Assembly (NCBI GenBank): GCA_902168085.1
Contig: CABHOP010000055.1
Coordinates: forward strand, 1-46,798
Direction of reading: 5' to 3'
Length of the DNA stretch: 46,798 nt
From: an uncultured Bacteroides sp.
GTDB lineage: Bacteria; Bacteroidota; Bacteroidia; Chitinophagales; Chitinophagaceae
The notes under the pieces were generated by a model that saw only the letters and a program-made list of their open reading frames with translations, was not told where the DNA came from and searched no databases. The position numbers and the translations under genes were made by a program. Of the stretch, positions 1 through 7,981 are shown piece after piece. Numbering within the stretch: position 1 is the first letter of the stretch; every line of letters starts with the position of its first letter.

Positions 1-53
1 GTGGTTTTGGGGGTGGAAGCAGCGGCGGCGGTGGCGCCAGCGGTAGCTGGTAA
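1..53 (+). CDS. C-terminal end of a TPM-domain-like protein (partial)
   Basis: Only the last 16 codons are in the window, read from base 3 to the TAA at 51-53. They encode GFGGGSSGGGGASGSW. A Gly/Ser-rich tail ending in GASGSW is typical of TPM-domain (YgcG-type) membrane-anchored proteins. The domain itself lies outside the window, so the name rests on the tail alone. Confidence 0.6.
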   Translation, partial: GFGGGSSGGGGASGSW

Positions 54-430
54 TTTGTTGTGTTTTGTTGTGAAAACTGCAGTTTGATTTCCTTCTTGTT
101 TATTGCAATTGAAAATCAATAGGTTATTTTATTGACTTGTTGCGATTTGTTGTGTTTATTCATTTTTCTCAAAGTTTTTCCACTTGAACCGATAGCGGAA
201 GTGTTGTGGGCTGCCGGTAGTTTTCATGTAATGTTTTATAGTGCAAATATACGTTAAATAAACGTATGATGAACTTCTTTAAGCGTCGTATTCTAGACAA
301 ATGCATACCATAGCTGGTAACTTGCTTCTATACATGGTAGCTTATCTATCGAAGTTCTATTGACTATAAACCAGCGTCCGATCTGTAGACGACGGAAATA
401 TGGTTTTTTAATTAATTCGTAAATTTATAC
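54..430. other. 377-bp intergenic region, no gene seen
   Basis: AT-rich stretch between the partial first gene and the next ORF. No convincing ORF, tRNA or terminator was found. CAAATATA at 243-250 is a TATATTTG (-7-like) element on the minus strand, but no minus-strand gene lies to its left. A promoter for the gene at 431 was not recognised. Confidence 0.4.
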
Positions 431-1027
431 ATGGAGTACTCGAAAGAACACGATACCTACCTGAAAGAAAAATATAAACCTGTCCTTTTGGAAGCTTACA
501 ACAAAAGCAATGAAGCGTTCATTAAAGAACTATCCTTTATCAGCTCTGGTGCAATAGGTGCTACGTTTCTATTCCTTGACAGCGTGGTTAAAGACTTTGC
601 AACTTGCCAAGATAAAGAGTACTTATTTGCGTCTTGGGCATTTTTGATATTCACACTACTCGCTAATTTATTTGGCCATAATATTACTATGCATATCCTC
701 TATAATAGCATGTCGGATATTGATCATAGTAGATTTAATACTGATAAGCACAGAAGCCATTCCTGGTGGATGCGCCTGATAAATTGGGTCTTGCCTGTTA
801 CCTTGGTAGCTGGAATAATTCTATTCCTTGTATTTTCTCATTCTAATATGTATAAAATGAAAGCAGACGCAACAAAACCAACACCAAACACAGAAACGGG
901 ACAAAAGTCGTACGTACCAGCAGCACCTGCGCCGCCACCACCATCACATACGCCAGCTCCAGCAGCACCGCCTGCTCCTGCTCCTGCTCCTGCTACTCCA
1001 TCTGACCCTACAGGTCCAGGGCAATAA
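431..1027 (+). CDS. Hypothetical membrane protein with Pro/Ala-rich tail
   Basis: 198 residues, family not recognised. The N-terminal 35 residues are charged and likely cytosolic. Hydrophobic segments at about 36-53, 65-90 and 117-136 suggest three membrane spans. After residue 145 the protein becomes a low-complexity Pro/Ala tail (PAPAAPPAPAPAPA) that could cross periplasm or cell wall. There is no signal peptide and there are no catalytic motifs. It stands alone, with 377 bp before it and a hairpin after it. The repeated CCTGCTCCTGCT stretch makes tail length prone to slippage. The protein is real by length and hydrophobicity pattern, but its function is unknown. Confidence 0.75.
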   Translation: MEYSKEHDTYLKEKYKPVLLEAYNKSNEAFIKELSFISSGAIGATFLFLDSVVKDFATCQDKEYLFASWAFLIFTLLANLFGHNITMHILYNSMSDIDHSRFNTDKHRSHSWWMRLINWVLPVTLVAGIILFLVFSHSNMYKMKADATKPTPNTETGQKSYVPAAPAPPPPSHTPAPAAPPAPAPAPATPSDPTGPGQ

Positions 1028-1036
1028 AAAATACCT

Positions 1037-1086
1037 ACCAGCCTTCTACTAACCTGTGTAAAGCAGCTATATGTATGAAGGCTGGT
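1037..1086 (+). terminator. Long-loop inverted repeat after the 198-aa gene
   Basis: A perfect 10-bp inverted repeat, ACCAGCCTTC (1037-1046) and GAAGGCTGGT (1077-1086), encloses a 30-base loop. It begins 10 bases after the stop codon. The T-tract is weak (GACTTTATT), so it is a possible rather than typical intrinsic terminator. Confidence 0.4.
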
Positions 1087-1154
1087 GACTTTATTACGAT
1101 AGGCCCGTGTGTCATATTTTGGTGGGTAAATTAGCTTTTCCACCTTTTATCGCC

Positions 1155-1162
1155 TACCTTTG
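1155..1162 (+). promoter_or_regulatory. Bacteroidota -7 element for the oxidase operon
   Basis: TACCTTTG matches TAnnTTTG exactly and lies 31 bases before the ATG of the heme O synthase gene. No clear -33 TTTG is seen at the usual 19-base spacing. Confidence 0.6.
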
Positions 1163-1193
1163 CGCTACTTTTTCATTAATCTTCTGTTAAGGA

Positions 1194-2093
1194 ATGTTGC
1201 AGGAAGCGCCAATTAAAGCCAAAGAGAGCCTTTGGGTAATGGCTAAGTTTAAGGACTATAGCCAGCTTTTGAAGCCTAATCTGAGCTTCATGGTCGTTTT
1301 TTCAAGCGTTATAGGCTACCTGCTGGCCCCTAACACCAGTTTTGAGTGGGATAAAGTACTGACACTTTTCATAGGCGGCATCCTGGTTACCGGCGGTGCC
1401 AATACCATCAATCAAATATTAGAGAAAGAAGGCGATGCTAAAATGAAGCGTACCATGTACCGCCCCTTGCCCGATGGCAGGATGAGCGCTGCAGAAGCGT
1501 GGATTATAGCAGGTATAGCCGGTTTGGCAGGTGCCCTGCTGCTGGCCGTGGTGTTCAACCCGCTGGCGGGCATCCTGAGCTTTACTTCCCTGATGCTGTA
1601 TGGTTTTGCCTATACCCCTATGAAAAGGGTGCATCCCGTGGCGGTGCTGATAGGCGCTATTCCCGGTGCTTTGCCCCCGCTTTTGGGCTGGGTAGCAGCT
1701 ACCGGTTCACTAGGCGTAGGCGGCTGGATACTTTTCCTGATACAATTCTTCTGGCAATTTCCGCACTACTGGGCTATAGGCTGGGTAGGATATGACGAGT
1801 ATAAAAAAGCCGGCATCAGCATGCTGCCATCACAAGAACGCAGCTCCAGGTTCACAGCCTTACAATGCATGTTCTATAGCATTATACTGGTGCCCCTGGC
1901 CATAACACCGCGCGTGATAGGTATGGCCGGAAATATAGGCATGTGGGTGAGCATTGCCTGCGGAATATTTTACTTTATAGCTTCGGTAGCCTTTTATATA
2001 CGTAACGATTATAAATCGGCCCGACGTGTAATGTTCGCATCCTTTATATACCTGCCGGTAGTATTGCTGGCATTGTTGTTTGATAAGATGTAA
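1194..2093 (+). CDS. ctaB: Protoheme IX farnesyltransferase (heme O synthase)
   Basis: Integral membrane UbiA-family prenyltransferase that farnesylates heme B to heme O, the first step toward heme A of cytochrome oxidase. The 299 residues are normal for the family. The Mg-prenyl-diphosphate motif spans residues 70-93, with N73, E77, D81, M84, R86 and RPLP at 90-93. A second conserved loop is YTPMKRVHP at 140-148, and about nine hydrophobic spans are visible. Met16 (1239) is an alternative start closer to usual family N-termini, but the -7 element at 1155 permits 1194. It leads an operon of oxidase genes; the next ATG follows its stop by 13 bases. Confidence 0.93.
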   Translation: MLQEAPIKAKESLWVMAKFKDYSQLLKPNLSFMVVFSSVIGYLLAPNTSFEWDKVLTLFIGGILVTGGANTINQILEKEGDAKMKRTMYRPLPDGRMSAAEAWIIAGIAGLAGALLLAVVFNPLAGILSFTSLMLYGFAYTPMKRVHPVAVLIGAIPGALPPLLGWVAATGSLGVGGWILFLIQFFWQFPHYWAIGWVGYDEYKKAGISMLPSQERSSRFTALQCMFYSIILVPLAITPRVIGMAGNIGMWVSIACGIFYFIASVAFYIRNDYKSARRVMFASFIYLPVVLLALLFDKM

Positions 2094-2106
2094 AATAATT
2101 AATAAA

Positions 2107-2682
2107 ATGATGCAGGGAGCCGTGCCTTCAACAGCAGAAAGAAGAAAGATACATCCGCATAAGTTTGCCCTATGGGTAGCTATGGGCAGCATTGCCATGA
2201 TGTTTGCGGGACTGACCAGCGCCTATATAGTAAGGCAGGCGCAGGGCAACTGGGTATATTATCATTTGCCCAATGTTTTTACCATATCAACAGTAGCCAT
2301 CCTGCTTAGCAGTGTGACCATGATATTGGGTGTGCGGGCTTTCAAACAGCGCAAAATGCCCCAATACCGTGTATTGGTAACAGCTACCCTGGTACTGGGC
2401 ATCCTGTTCATGGCCTTGCAATGGGTGGGTTTTAAACAATTATATGCCAGCAATGTGCGTGTAGATGGCAACCCGAGCGAGTCTTTCCTGTTCATTATAG
2501 CCGGGCTGCACCTTTTGCACATAGCGGGTGGCATTATTGCGATATTAATAGTATTTTTCCGTGCTTTTAGAACACACATAAAGGTGTATAATACCACCGG
2601 GCTGGAGATCGTAGCATCGTACTGGCACTTCGTAGATGTATTGTGGATTTATTTATTTGTGTTCTTTCTGGCAAATCAATAA
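2107..2682 (+). CDS. Cytochrome c oxidase subunit III family protein (first copy)
   Basis: Heme-copper oxidase subunit III homologue of about 191 residues with five membrane spans, the short bacterial form. Visible landmarks are HLLHIAGG in the fourth span and YWHFVDVLWIYLF in the last, the subunit III signature. I place the start at ATG 2107 (a second ATG follows at 2110), after the ctaB stop, rather than at the upstream ATT at 2080. Subunit III stabilises subunit I and its proton uptake. It sits between ctaB and a second subunit III gene, an arrangement common in Bacteroidota caa3/aa3 oxidase loci. Confidence 0.9.
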   Translation: MMQGAVPSTAERRKIHPHKFALWVAMGSIAMMFAGLTSAYIVRQAQGNWVYYHLPNVFTISTVAILLSSVTMILGVRAFKQRKMPQYRVLVTATLVLGILFMALQWVGFKQLYASNVRVDGNPSESFLFIIAGLHLLHIAGGIIAILIVFFRAFRTHIKVYNTTGLEIVASYWHFVDVLWIYLFVFFLANQ

Positions 2683-2743
2683 AAAACTTTAGAAATTAGC
2701 ACCCAAATTCGCAACCAATAAATAATAGTAACTAATAAAATCT

Positions 2744-3490
2744 ATGGCACAAGCTTCAGCTACAACAGCCGAAACGAAAGTATGGGGAGGTGGACGTTCG
2801 CCGTTCAACGTGAGTTATGGTAAAATGATGATGTGGTTCTTCCTGCTTACGGATGCATTCACATTCGGCGCTTTCCTTATTTCTTACGGTACTACCCGTT
2901 TTTTCAGTACAGTGTGGCCCGACCCTAACCAGGTATTCCATGCATTCCCGTTCATGGGCCATGCCAACCTACCACTGCTGTTTGTGAGCTTGATGACCTT
3001 CATCCTGATCATGAGTTCGGTAACGATGGTGCTGGCAGTACACGCCGGTCACTATGGCGACCGCCAGGGTGTTATCAAATGGCTTTTGTGGACCATCATA
3101 GGTGGTATCTGCTTCCTGAGCTGCCAGGCATGGGAGTGGACGCACTTACACCATCAAGGTGCATGGTGGGGGTCTTTTACAGATTCTACTGCTCCGTTAT
3201 CGAGCATAGAGCATTTCTTTAACATGAAAAATCCTGATGTAGTGGCCGCCTTACCTGCCGGTGGCATGCAAGCTACACACGATTTCTATAACTACTTCTT
3301 TACCATTACCGGTTTCCACGGTGGCCACGTAGCCAGTGGTGTGGTGCTGCTGATAATGGTACTTATCAATACCATAAATGGGGTGTATGATAGAAGGGGC
3401 CACTACGAAATGGTAGAAAAAATAGGCCTTTACTGGCACTTTGTAGATCTGGTGTGGGTATTCGTATTCACTTGTTTCTACCTGCTGTAA
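2744..3490 (+). CDS. Cytochrome c oxidase subunit III (second copy)
   Basis: 248 residues with six to seven membrane spans. The C-terminal half carries TGFHGGHVASG and YWHFVDLVWVFVFTC, both hallmark subunit III segments. It is longer than the gene before it and has an extra hydrophilic region at about residues 128-172 (HHQGAWWGSF onward). Two consecutive subunit III genes suggest both proteins occur in one oxidase complex or serve two assembly forms; which is not visible here. The 61-base gap before it shows no terminator, so cotranscription with ctaB is likely. Confidence 0.92.
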   Translation: MAQASATTAETKVWGGGRSPFNVSYGKMMMWFFLLTDAFTFGAFLISYGTTRFFSTVWPDPNQVFHAFPFMGHANLPLLFVSLMTFILIMSSVTMVLAVHAGHYGDRQGVIKWLLWTIIGGICFLSCQAWEWTHLHHQGAWWGSFTDSTAPLSSIEHFFNMKNPDVVAALPAGGMQATHDFYNYFFTITGFHGGHVASGVVLLIMVLINTINGVYDRRGHYEMVEKIGLYWHFVDLVWVFVFTCFYLL

Positions 3491-3527
3491 TTTTCATTTT
3501 TTCACAACTACAAATCTTGTATTAAGC

Positions 3528-3944
3528 ATGTCAGCTCATAATCATAGCAACGATATACAACACCTGTACGAAGGAGATCAGTCTAAATTGTACTCAGGCG
3601 TTATGTCTCATCATACAGACATCAACTCTTCTGAAAGTAAAAAACAAATAGGCCGCATCTGGAAAGTATTCTGGATACTGCTGGCCGTAACAGTGGTAGA
3701 AGTAGTACTGGGTATGTTCTTCAGCCACGCCATGCCTAAAGGCCTGCTGGCTTTCTTCTTCCTGGCACTTACACTGTTCAAAGCGGGTTACATCGTATCC
3801 GTTTTCATGCACCTTGGCGATGAGGTTAAGAGCTTTATGATAACTGTACTGATACCGCTGACGCTGTTTGTATGGTTTATCATTGCCTTCCTGATGGACG
3901 GTGGTTTCTGGCTGCATATGAATAACTGGTCGGGCCTTAAGTAA
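3528..3944 (+). CDS. Cytochrome C oxidase subunit IV family protein
   Basis: 138 residues: a hydrophilic N-terminus of about 48 residues with several histidines (including SHHTD), then three hydrophobic spans at about 49-66, 72-95 and 102-122. FFLALTLFKAGYIVSVFMHL matches the prokaryotic COX4 family, a small accessory subunit of heme-copper oxidases. Position between subunit III and SCO genes supports the call. It is 37 bases downstream of the second subunit III gene. Confidence 0.88.
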   Translation: MSAHNHSNDIQHLYEGDQSKLYSGVMSHHTDINSSESKKQIGRIWKVFWILLAVTVVEVVLGMFFSHAMPKGLLAFFFLALTLFKAGYIVSVFMHLGDEVKSFMITVLIPLTLFVWFIIAFLMDGGFWLHMNNWSGLK

Positions 3945-3974
3945 GCAATAGCAGATGCGTATTTTGAAAAAGTG

Positions 3975-4682
3975 ATGAATAAGAAAAACTCGAATAATAA
4001 ATTTATAAAAGGCCTGGCGGTAGCATTGTTGCTACCGCTCGCTTTTTTTATATACTACCAGGTAAAGGTGCAGCGCTCTGTATCTAAGAAAATCATATCG
4101 CTGCCGGCATATTACGGTGTGGACACTGTAATAAACGGAGATACCGTATACCAGAAGGTAGATGATCTGACCCTTACTAATCAACTGGGGCAGCTGGTAT
4201 CCTTGAATAAAGACTTGAAAGGGAAGATAGTGGTGGTGAATTTTTTCTTCACTACCTGCCCGACCGTGTGCCCAAAGCTGACCAATAACATGACCCTACT
4301 GCAGAAGGCATTTCGTAAAGATCCTAAACGCGAAAGCTCCCTTCAAAACACGGTGCATTTGGTTTCCATAACCGTTGACCCGGCGAAAGACAGCTTCCAG
4401 GCCCTGCGCACCTATGCTGATGGCTATCATGTGAACCATGATAACTGGTGGTTTATGACCGGCGACAGAAATGCCATTTACAACTATGCCCGCCATGAGT
4501 TGAAAGTAGTAATGGCACCAACCACCGGCGGCGCCGAAGATTTTATCCATACACAAAAAGTAGTGGTGCTGGATACTGCCCGGCATATACGTGGCTACTA
4601 CGATGGCCTGAACGAAAAAGAAATGAAGAAATGTGCGGACGATATCGTGCTGCTGACATTAGAAAAAAGACCAAAAAAATAA
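3975..4682 (+). CDS. SCO1/SenC family copper chaperone for the CuA site
   Basis: 235 residues with an N-terminal membrane anchor (about 11-29) and a periplasmic thioredoxin-like domain. The copper ligands are present: C95 and C99 in TTCPTVCPK, and H192 in DFIHTQK. SCO proteins deliver copper to, or reduce, the CuA cysteines of subunit II. GTG at 3972 immediately precedes ATG 3975; ATG is preferred. Subunit II itself is not in this window, so the client is encoded elsewhere. It is followed after 4 bases by a DUF420 gene, implying translational coupling. Confidence 0.93.
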   Translation: MNKKNSNNKFIKGLAVALLLPLAFFIYYQVKVQRSVSKKIISLPAYYGVDTVINGDTVYQKVDDLTLTNQLGQLVSLNKDLKGKIVVVNFFFTTCPTVCPKLTNNMTLLQKAFRKDPKRESSLQNTVHLVSITVDPAKDSFQALRTYADGYHVNHDNWWFMTGDRNAIYNYARHELKVVMAPTTGGAEDFIHTQKVVVLDTARHIRGYYDGLNEKEMKKCADDIVLLTLEKRPKK

Positions 4683-4686
4683 GGAT

Positions 4687-5229
4687 ATGTTATCCCCCGT
4701 TTTAAAGAAGAATGACAAGCAGGCAAGGCTATTGATATTTGTAGTATCGTTTGTGGTATTTGCTGCGGTAGTGATACTATCGAAAGTGAAACTGGATGTG
4801 GACCTGGGTTTTGATGTGCATGTATTTGCCCTGATAAATGCCGTTATCAACTCTTGTGTTTCCATACTGCTTATCCTGGCTCTGATATCCATCAAACAGA
4901 AAAGATATGTGGCGCATAAGAAGCAGATGTTGGCGGCTATGTTCCTTTCCATACTGTTTTTAGTGTCTTACATAGCACACCACCTGCTGGCAGGCGATAC
5001 GAAATTTGGCGGGGAAGGTTTTATCCGCTATTTCTATTTTGTGATACTGATAACGCATATTTTCCTGGCGGCGATTATATTGCCGTTTATCCTTTTTACT
5101 GCTTACAGGTCGCTGACGGGTGAGTTTGAGAAGCATAAAAAGCTGGCAAAATATACCTGGCCTTTATGGTTGTATGTGAGTATCACCGGGGTATTGGTGT
5201 ACCTGCTGATATCGCCCTATTATGTTTAG
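4687..5229 (+). CDS. DUF420 family membrane protein (CtaM/YozB-like)
   Basis: 180 residues, five hydrophobic spans. Histidines at span ends (IAHHLLAG near 98, ITHIFLAAIILPF near 120) fit the DUF420 family. A family member, CtaM of Staphylococcus aureus, is needed for assembly of heme A-dependent oxidases, so a role in oxidase maturation is likely here. The gene starts 4 bases after the SCO stop codon. The call rests on pattern and location. Confidence 0.85.
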   Translation: MLSPVLKKNDKQARLLIFVVSFVVFAAVVILSKVKLDVDLGFDVHVFALINAVINSCVSILLILALISIKQKRYVAHKKQMLAAMFLSILFLVSYIAHHLLAGDTKFGGEGFIRYFYFVILITHIFLAAIILPFILFTAYRSLTGEFEKHKKLAKYTWPLWLYVSITGVLVYLLISPYYV

Positions 5230-5237
5230 TATATTTG
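5230..5237 (+). promoter_or_regulatory. Possible internal -7 element
   Basis: TATATTTG matches TAnnTTTG and lies 28 bases before the ATG of the 71-aa gene, right after the DUF420 stop. No matching -33 element was found. It could provide extra transcription of the operon tail. Confidence 0.4.
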
Positions 5238-5264
5238 TAAATACAATTGCCTTAATTTTATAGT

Positions 5265-5480
5265 ATGAAAAAGTGGTTGTTGATATTGGCACTGACTATG
5301 ACTGCCGCCCCTGCGGTGCATGCACAGGGCTGCGCTATGTGTACCAAAACAGCTGCCGGGCTTGATGATAAGAGCGCACGTGGCCTGAATGGCGGCATTT
5401 TATACTTGGCTGCATTGCCATTGATGATATTGGGTACGGTAGGCTTTGTGTGGTGGCGCAGCAATAAAACACAGATCTAA
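5265..5480 (+). CDS. Small secreted or membrane protein with CAMC motif in the oxidase operon
   Basis: 71 residues: signal peptide (1-20, ending AVHAQ), then GCAMCTK right at the mature N-terminus, a short Gly/Ala linker, and one membrane span at about 45-63 ending in a basic C-terminus (WWRSNKTQI). The CxxC next to SCO and subunit genes suggests copper or thiol chemistry at the periplasmic face; that is inference. I know no functional name. It ends the oxidase run; the next gene starts 33 bases later. Confidence 0.75.
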   Translation: MKKWLLILALTMTAAPAVHAQGCAMCTKTAAGLDDKSARGLNGGILYLAALPLMILGTVGFVWWRSNKTQI

Positions 5481-5513
5481 GCATCTTCTATTAACACCTG
5501 TATATATCTCATT

Positions 5514-6239
5514 ATGAAAAAGAGCCTGGCATTTGTATTGTTGTTTGGTATTGTATTGCTGGCCGCATCGTGCAAGCGTAATGTAAAACACGGTAAAGGG
5601 CCTGCCACAACCGTAACCCGTACCGTAGCCGCGTTTACAGACGTGGAAGTATCTGCACCCGTTACAGCAATGATAAAAGTAGAGCCGGGTGCTACGCCTG
5701 GCATACAGCTTTCGGGCTATGCCAATATACTGGAAGATATAAAGACGGATGTAGTAAACGGTAAGCTGATAATAGATAAGGACGAACTGATACACTTTGA
5801 CCTGGATAAGGATGTAGTGGCTACCATAACCGTTCCGTCGCTGAATAGCCTGTCTATAAAAGGCGCTGCAGATGCCGAGATACAAGGCACGATACAAAAT
5901 GACTTCAACCTGAAAGTGAGTGGCGCCGGTGATATTACCATTGCCAATGTTACAGCGCAGAGTTTTACCGCAACCCTGACCGGTGCAGGCAGCCTGACAG
6001 TGAATGGCGGTACTGTAAATACGGCGAGCTATAAAGTAAGTGGTGCCGGCGATGTAGAAGCATTTCCGCTACAGGCCAAAGTGGTAAAAGCGAAGGTAAG
6101 CGGTGCGGGCGATATACAACTGACCGCTACCGAAAAGCTGGATGTGACCATCAATGGGGCGGGAGAGGTGAGCTATAAAGGGCACCCTACTACTACATCA
6201 GACATCAATGGTGTAGGTTCGCTGGAAGATGCCAACTAA
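5514..6239 (+). CDS. DUF2807 head GIN domain lipoprotein
   Basis: 241 residues. The signal peptide ends in the lipobox LAASC with C20 as lipidation site. The rest is a right-handed beta-helix-like domain with recurring SGAGD, GAGS and NGAGE turns (for example VSGAGDITIANV), diagnostic of the head GIN family (DUF2807). The family is found on Bacteroidota surfaces and its molecular role is poorly defined. A second member with the same layout lies at 15308-15964. It follows the oxidase genes on the same strand but probably is not functionally part of them. Confidence 0.85.
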   Translation: MKKSLAFVLLFGIVLLAASCKRNVKHGKGPATTVTRTVAAFTDVEVSAPVTAMIKVEPGATPGIQLSGYANILEDIKTDVVNGKLIIDKDELIHFDLDKDVVATITVPSLNSLSIKGAADAEIQGTIQNDFNLKVSGAGDITIANVTAQSFTATLTGAGSLTVNGGTVNTASYKVSGAGDVEAFPLQAKVVKAKVSGAGDIQLTATEKLDVTINGAGEVSYKGHPTTTSDINGVGSLEDAN

Positions 6240-6287
6240 GCATGTGCTATAAATTCAGTATATTAGGATAACAAAACATATCCTTTT

Positions 6288-6731
6288 ATGCTGAAGCCAT
6301 TCTTTTCTTATATAGCACTGACGGTTATTGTTTCCTTTGCTTTCCAATTGAGCACGCGAGCCCAAGACCAGATAGAGAAGGTATGGTATAACCAGGAAAA
6401 GACATCGAAAATACAGGTGTATAAGGCCAAGGATGGCAAGTTTTACGGCAAGATCGTATGGCTGAGCGAACCGCTGAAAAACGGTAAACCCAAAGTGGAT
6501 GAGGAAAACCCGGATAAGGCCAAACGTGCCCAGCCTATAGTGGGGTTAGTGATACTGAGAGGCCTGAAAAAAGACGGCGATAAAGAGTATAGCGATGCTA
6601 CCATTTACGATCCTAAAAATGGTAAAACATACTCCTGCAAAATAACTTATAAGGGCAACAAACTGGACCTGCGTGGATATGTGGGTATTTCCCTGATAGG
6701 CCGCACTTCCACATGGACATTGGCGGACTAA
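6288..6731 (+). CDS. DUF2147 family secreted protein
   Basis: 147 residues with a signal peptide (1-26, cleavage after STRA-Q). The mature part shows DGKFYGKIVWL, GLVILRGL, YDPKNGKTYSCKI and LRGYVGISLIGRTSTW, the conserved sequence order of DUF2147, a small beta-barrel-like periplasmic protein of unknown function. The 48-base gap to the GIN gene and shared direction allow cotranscription. The next gene, carA, has its own promoter. Confidence 0.88.
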   Translation: MLKPFFSYIALTVIVSFAFQLSTRAQDQIEKVWYNQEKTSKIQVYKAKDGKFYGKIVWLSEPLKNGKPKVDEENPDKAKRAQPIVGLVILRGLKKDGDKEYSDATIYDPKNGKTYSCKITYKGNKLDLRGYVGISLIGRTSTWTLAD

Positions 6732-6782
6732 AGATGTGAAAAACTAACCCAAAATGATTGAGGACATTCGCTAACAAATCCT

Positions 6783-6790
6783 TACCTTTG
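6783..6790 (+). promoter_or_regulatory. Promoter -7 element for carA
   Basis: TACCTTTG fits TAnnTTTG. A TTG at 6758-6760, 22 bases upstream, may serve as the -33 element. The ATG of carA is 17 bases downstream of the element. Confidence 0.6.
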
Positions 6791-6806
6791 CGCAATTTGT
6801 TTTTTT

Positions 6807-7925
6807 ATGCCCGCTACACAATCTGTTAGTTTTCCCGCGTATTTATTGTTAGAAGACGGCACTTTCTTCACAGGTAAGGCCTTTGGAGCAAAGGGGACCA
6901 GTGGGGGAGAGCTTTGCTTTAATACCGGTATGACCGGTTACCAGGAAGTATTTACCGATCCTTCTTACACAGGACAGGTGTTGATAATGAACACCGTGTA
7001 TATAGGCAACTACGGTGTGAAGAATGAAGATGTAGAGAGCGATTCTGTAAAGATCCGCGGGCTTATCTGTAAAAACATTACCGACCGCTACAGCCGCATG
7101 ACGGCCGATGACAGCCTGAAAAACTACCTGGTAGAAAATAACATAGTAGCCATCTACGATGTAGATACCCGCTCGCTGGTGCAGCATGTGCGCAACAAAG
7201 GTGCCATGAATTGTATCATCAGCACAGAAATAAGTGATCCTGCCCAACTGAAAGCAGAACTGGACAAAGTGCCGAGCATGGATGGCCTGGAGCTTTCTTC
7301 TGAAATAAGCACCAAAGAGCCTTATACTTTCGGTAACCCGGATGCTGAGCTGCGCATAGCGGTGATGGACTTCGGCGTAAAACGCCACATACTGCAATGC
7401 TTGTCGGACAGGGGCGCCTACCTGAAAGTGTTTCCTGCTAAAACGAAGTATGATACTGTAAAAGAATTTGACGCACACGGCGTATTCATCAGCAATGGCC
7501 CAGGCGACCCGGCATCAATGGAATATGCTGTGCAAACGGTAAGGGAAGTGATAGCGGATGAAAAACCCATGTTCGGTATATGCCTTGGGCACCAACTGCT
7601 GGCCCGTGCCAATGATATACCTACCTTTAAAATGCACCACGGCCACCGCGGGCTGAACCACCCGGTAAAGAACCTGATAACCGGTAAGAGCGAGATTACT
7701 ACCCAGAATCACGGTTTTGGTGTAGAGCCGGAAGCCGCGCGTAACTCTGATAAAGTAGAGGTTACCCACATCAACCTGAATGATGGATCGATAGAAGGTA
7801 TCCGCATGAAAAATAAGCCGGCCTTCTCGGTGCAATACCACCCCGAAAGTACTCCCGGCCCGCACGATTCGCGTTACCTGTTTGATGATTTCATCAAGCT
7901 GGTAAAAGAAAAGAACGGCTTGTAG
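6807..7925 (+). CDS. carA: Carbamoyl-phosphate synthase small subunit
   Basis: 372 residues, full family length. It hydrolyses glutamine and passes ammonia to CarB for carbamoyl phosphate used in pyrimidine and arginine synthesis. The N-terminal CPSase domain (TSGGELCFNTGMTGYQEV, 31-48) is followed by a class I glutamine amidotransferase domain: oxyanion loop GPGDP at 231-235, nucleophile C259 in FGICLGHQ, and H345 and E347 in YHPES. The protein is complete with no missing active-site residue. carB is not adjacent; a dehydrogenase gene follows after 56 bases. Confidence 0.97.
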   Translation: MPATQSVSFPAYLLLEDGTFFTGKAFGAKGTSGGELCFNTGMTGYQEVFTDPSYTGQVLIMNTVYIGNYGVKNEDVESDSVKIRGLICKNITDRYSRMTADDSLKNYLVENNIVAIYDVDTRSLVQHVRNKGAMNCIISTEISDPAQLKAELDKVPSMDGLELSSEISTKEPYTFGNPDAELRIAVMDFGVKRHILQCLSDRGAYLKVFPAKTKYDTVKEFDAHGVFISNGPGDPASMEYAVQTVREVIADEKPMFGICLGHQLLARANDIPTFKMHHGHRGLNHPVKNLITGKSEITTQNHGFGVEPEAARNSDKVEVTHINLNDGSIEGIRMKNKPAFSVQYHPESTPGPHDSRYLFDDFIKLVKEKNGL

Positions 7926-7981
7926 TATATTACAGCAACAACAAACTTTAAACACATTTTACACCCTTCTTGCAGTTTCAA

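Noticed and set aside
243-250. Minus-strand TATATTTG as a promoter
   Set aside because: No minus-strand gene lies to its left within the window and no -33 element was found; kept only as a note in the intergenic entry.
838-1143. Minus-strand frame with GAGAGAGGAAGAG
   Set aside because: It is the antisense reading of the Pro/Ala-rich tail of the 431-1027 gene; the Gly/Ala run comes from the same codon repeats.
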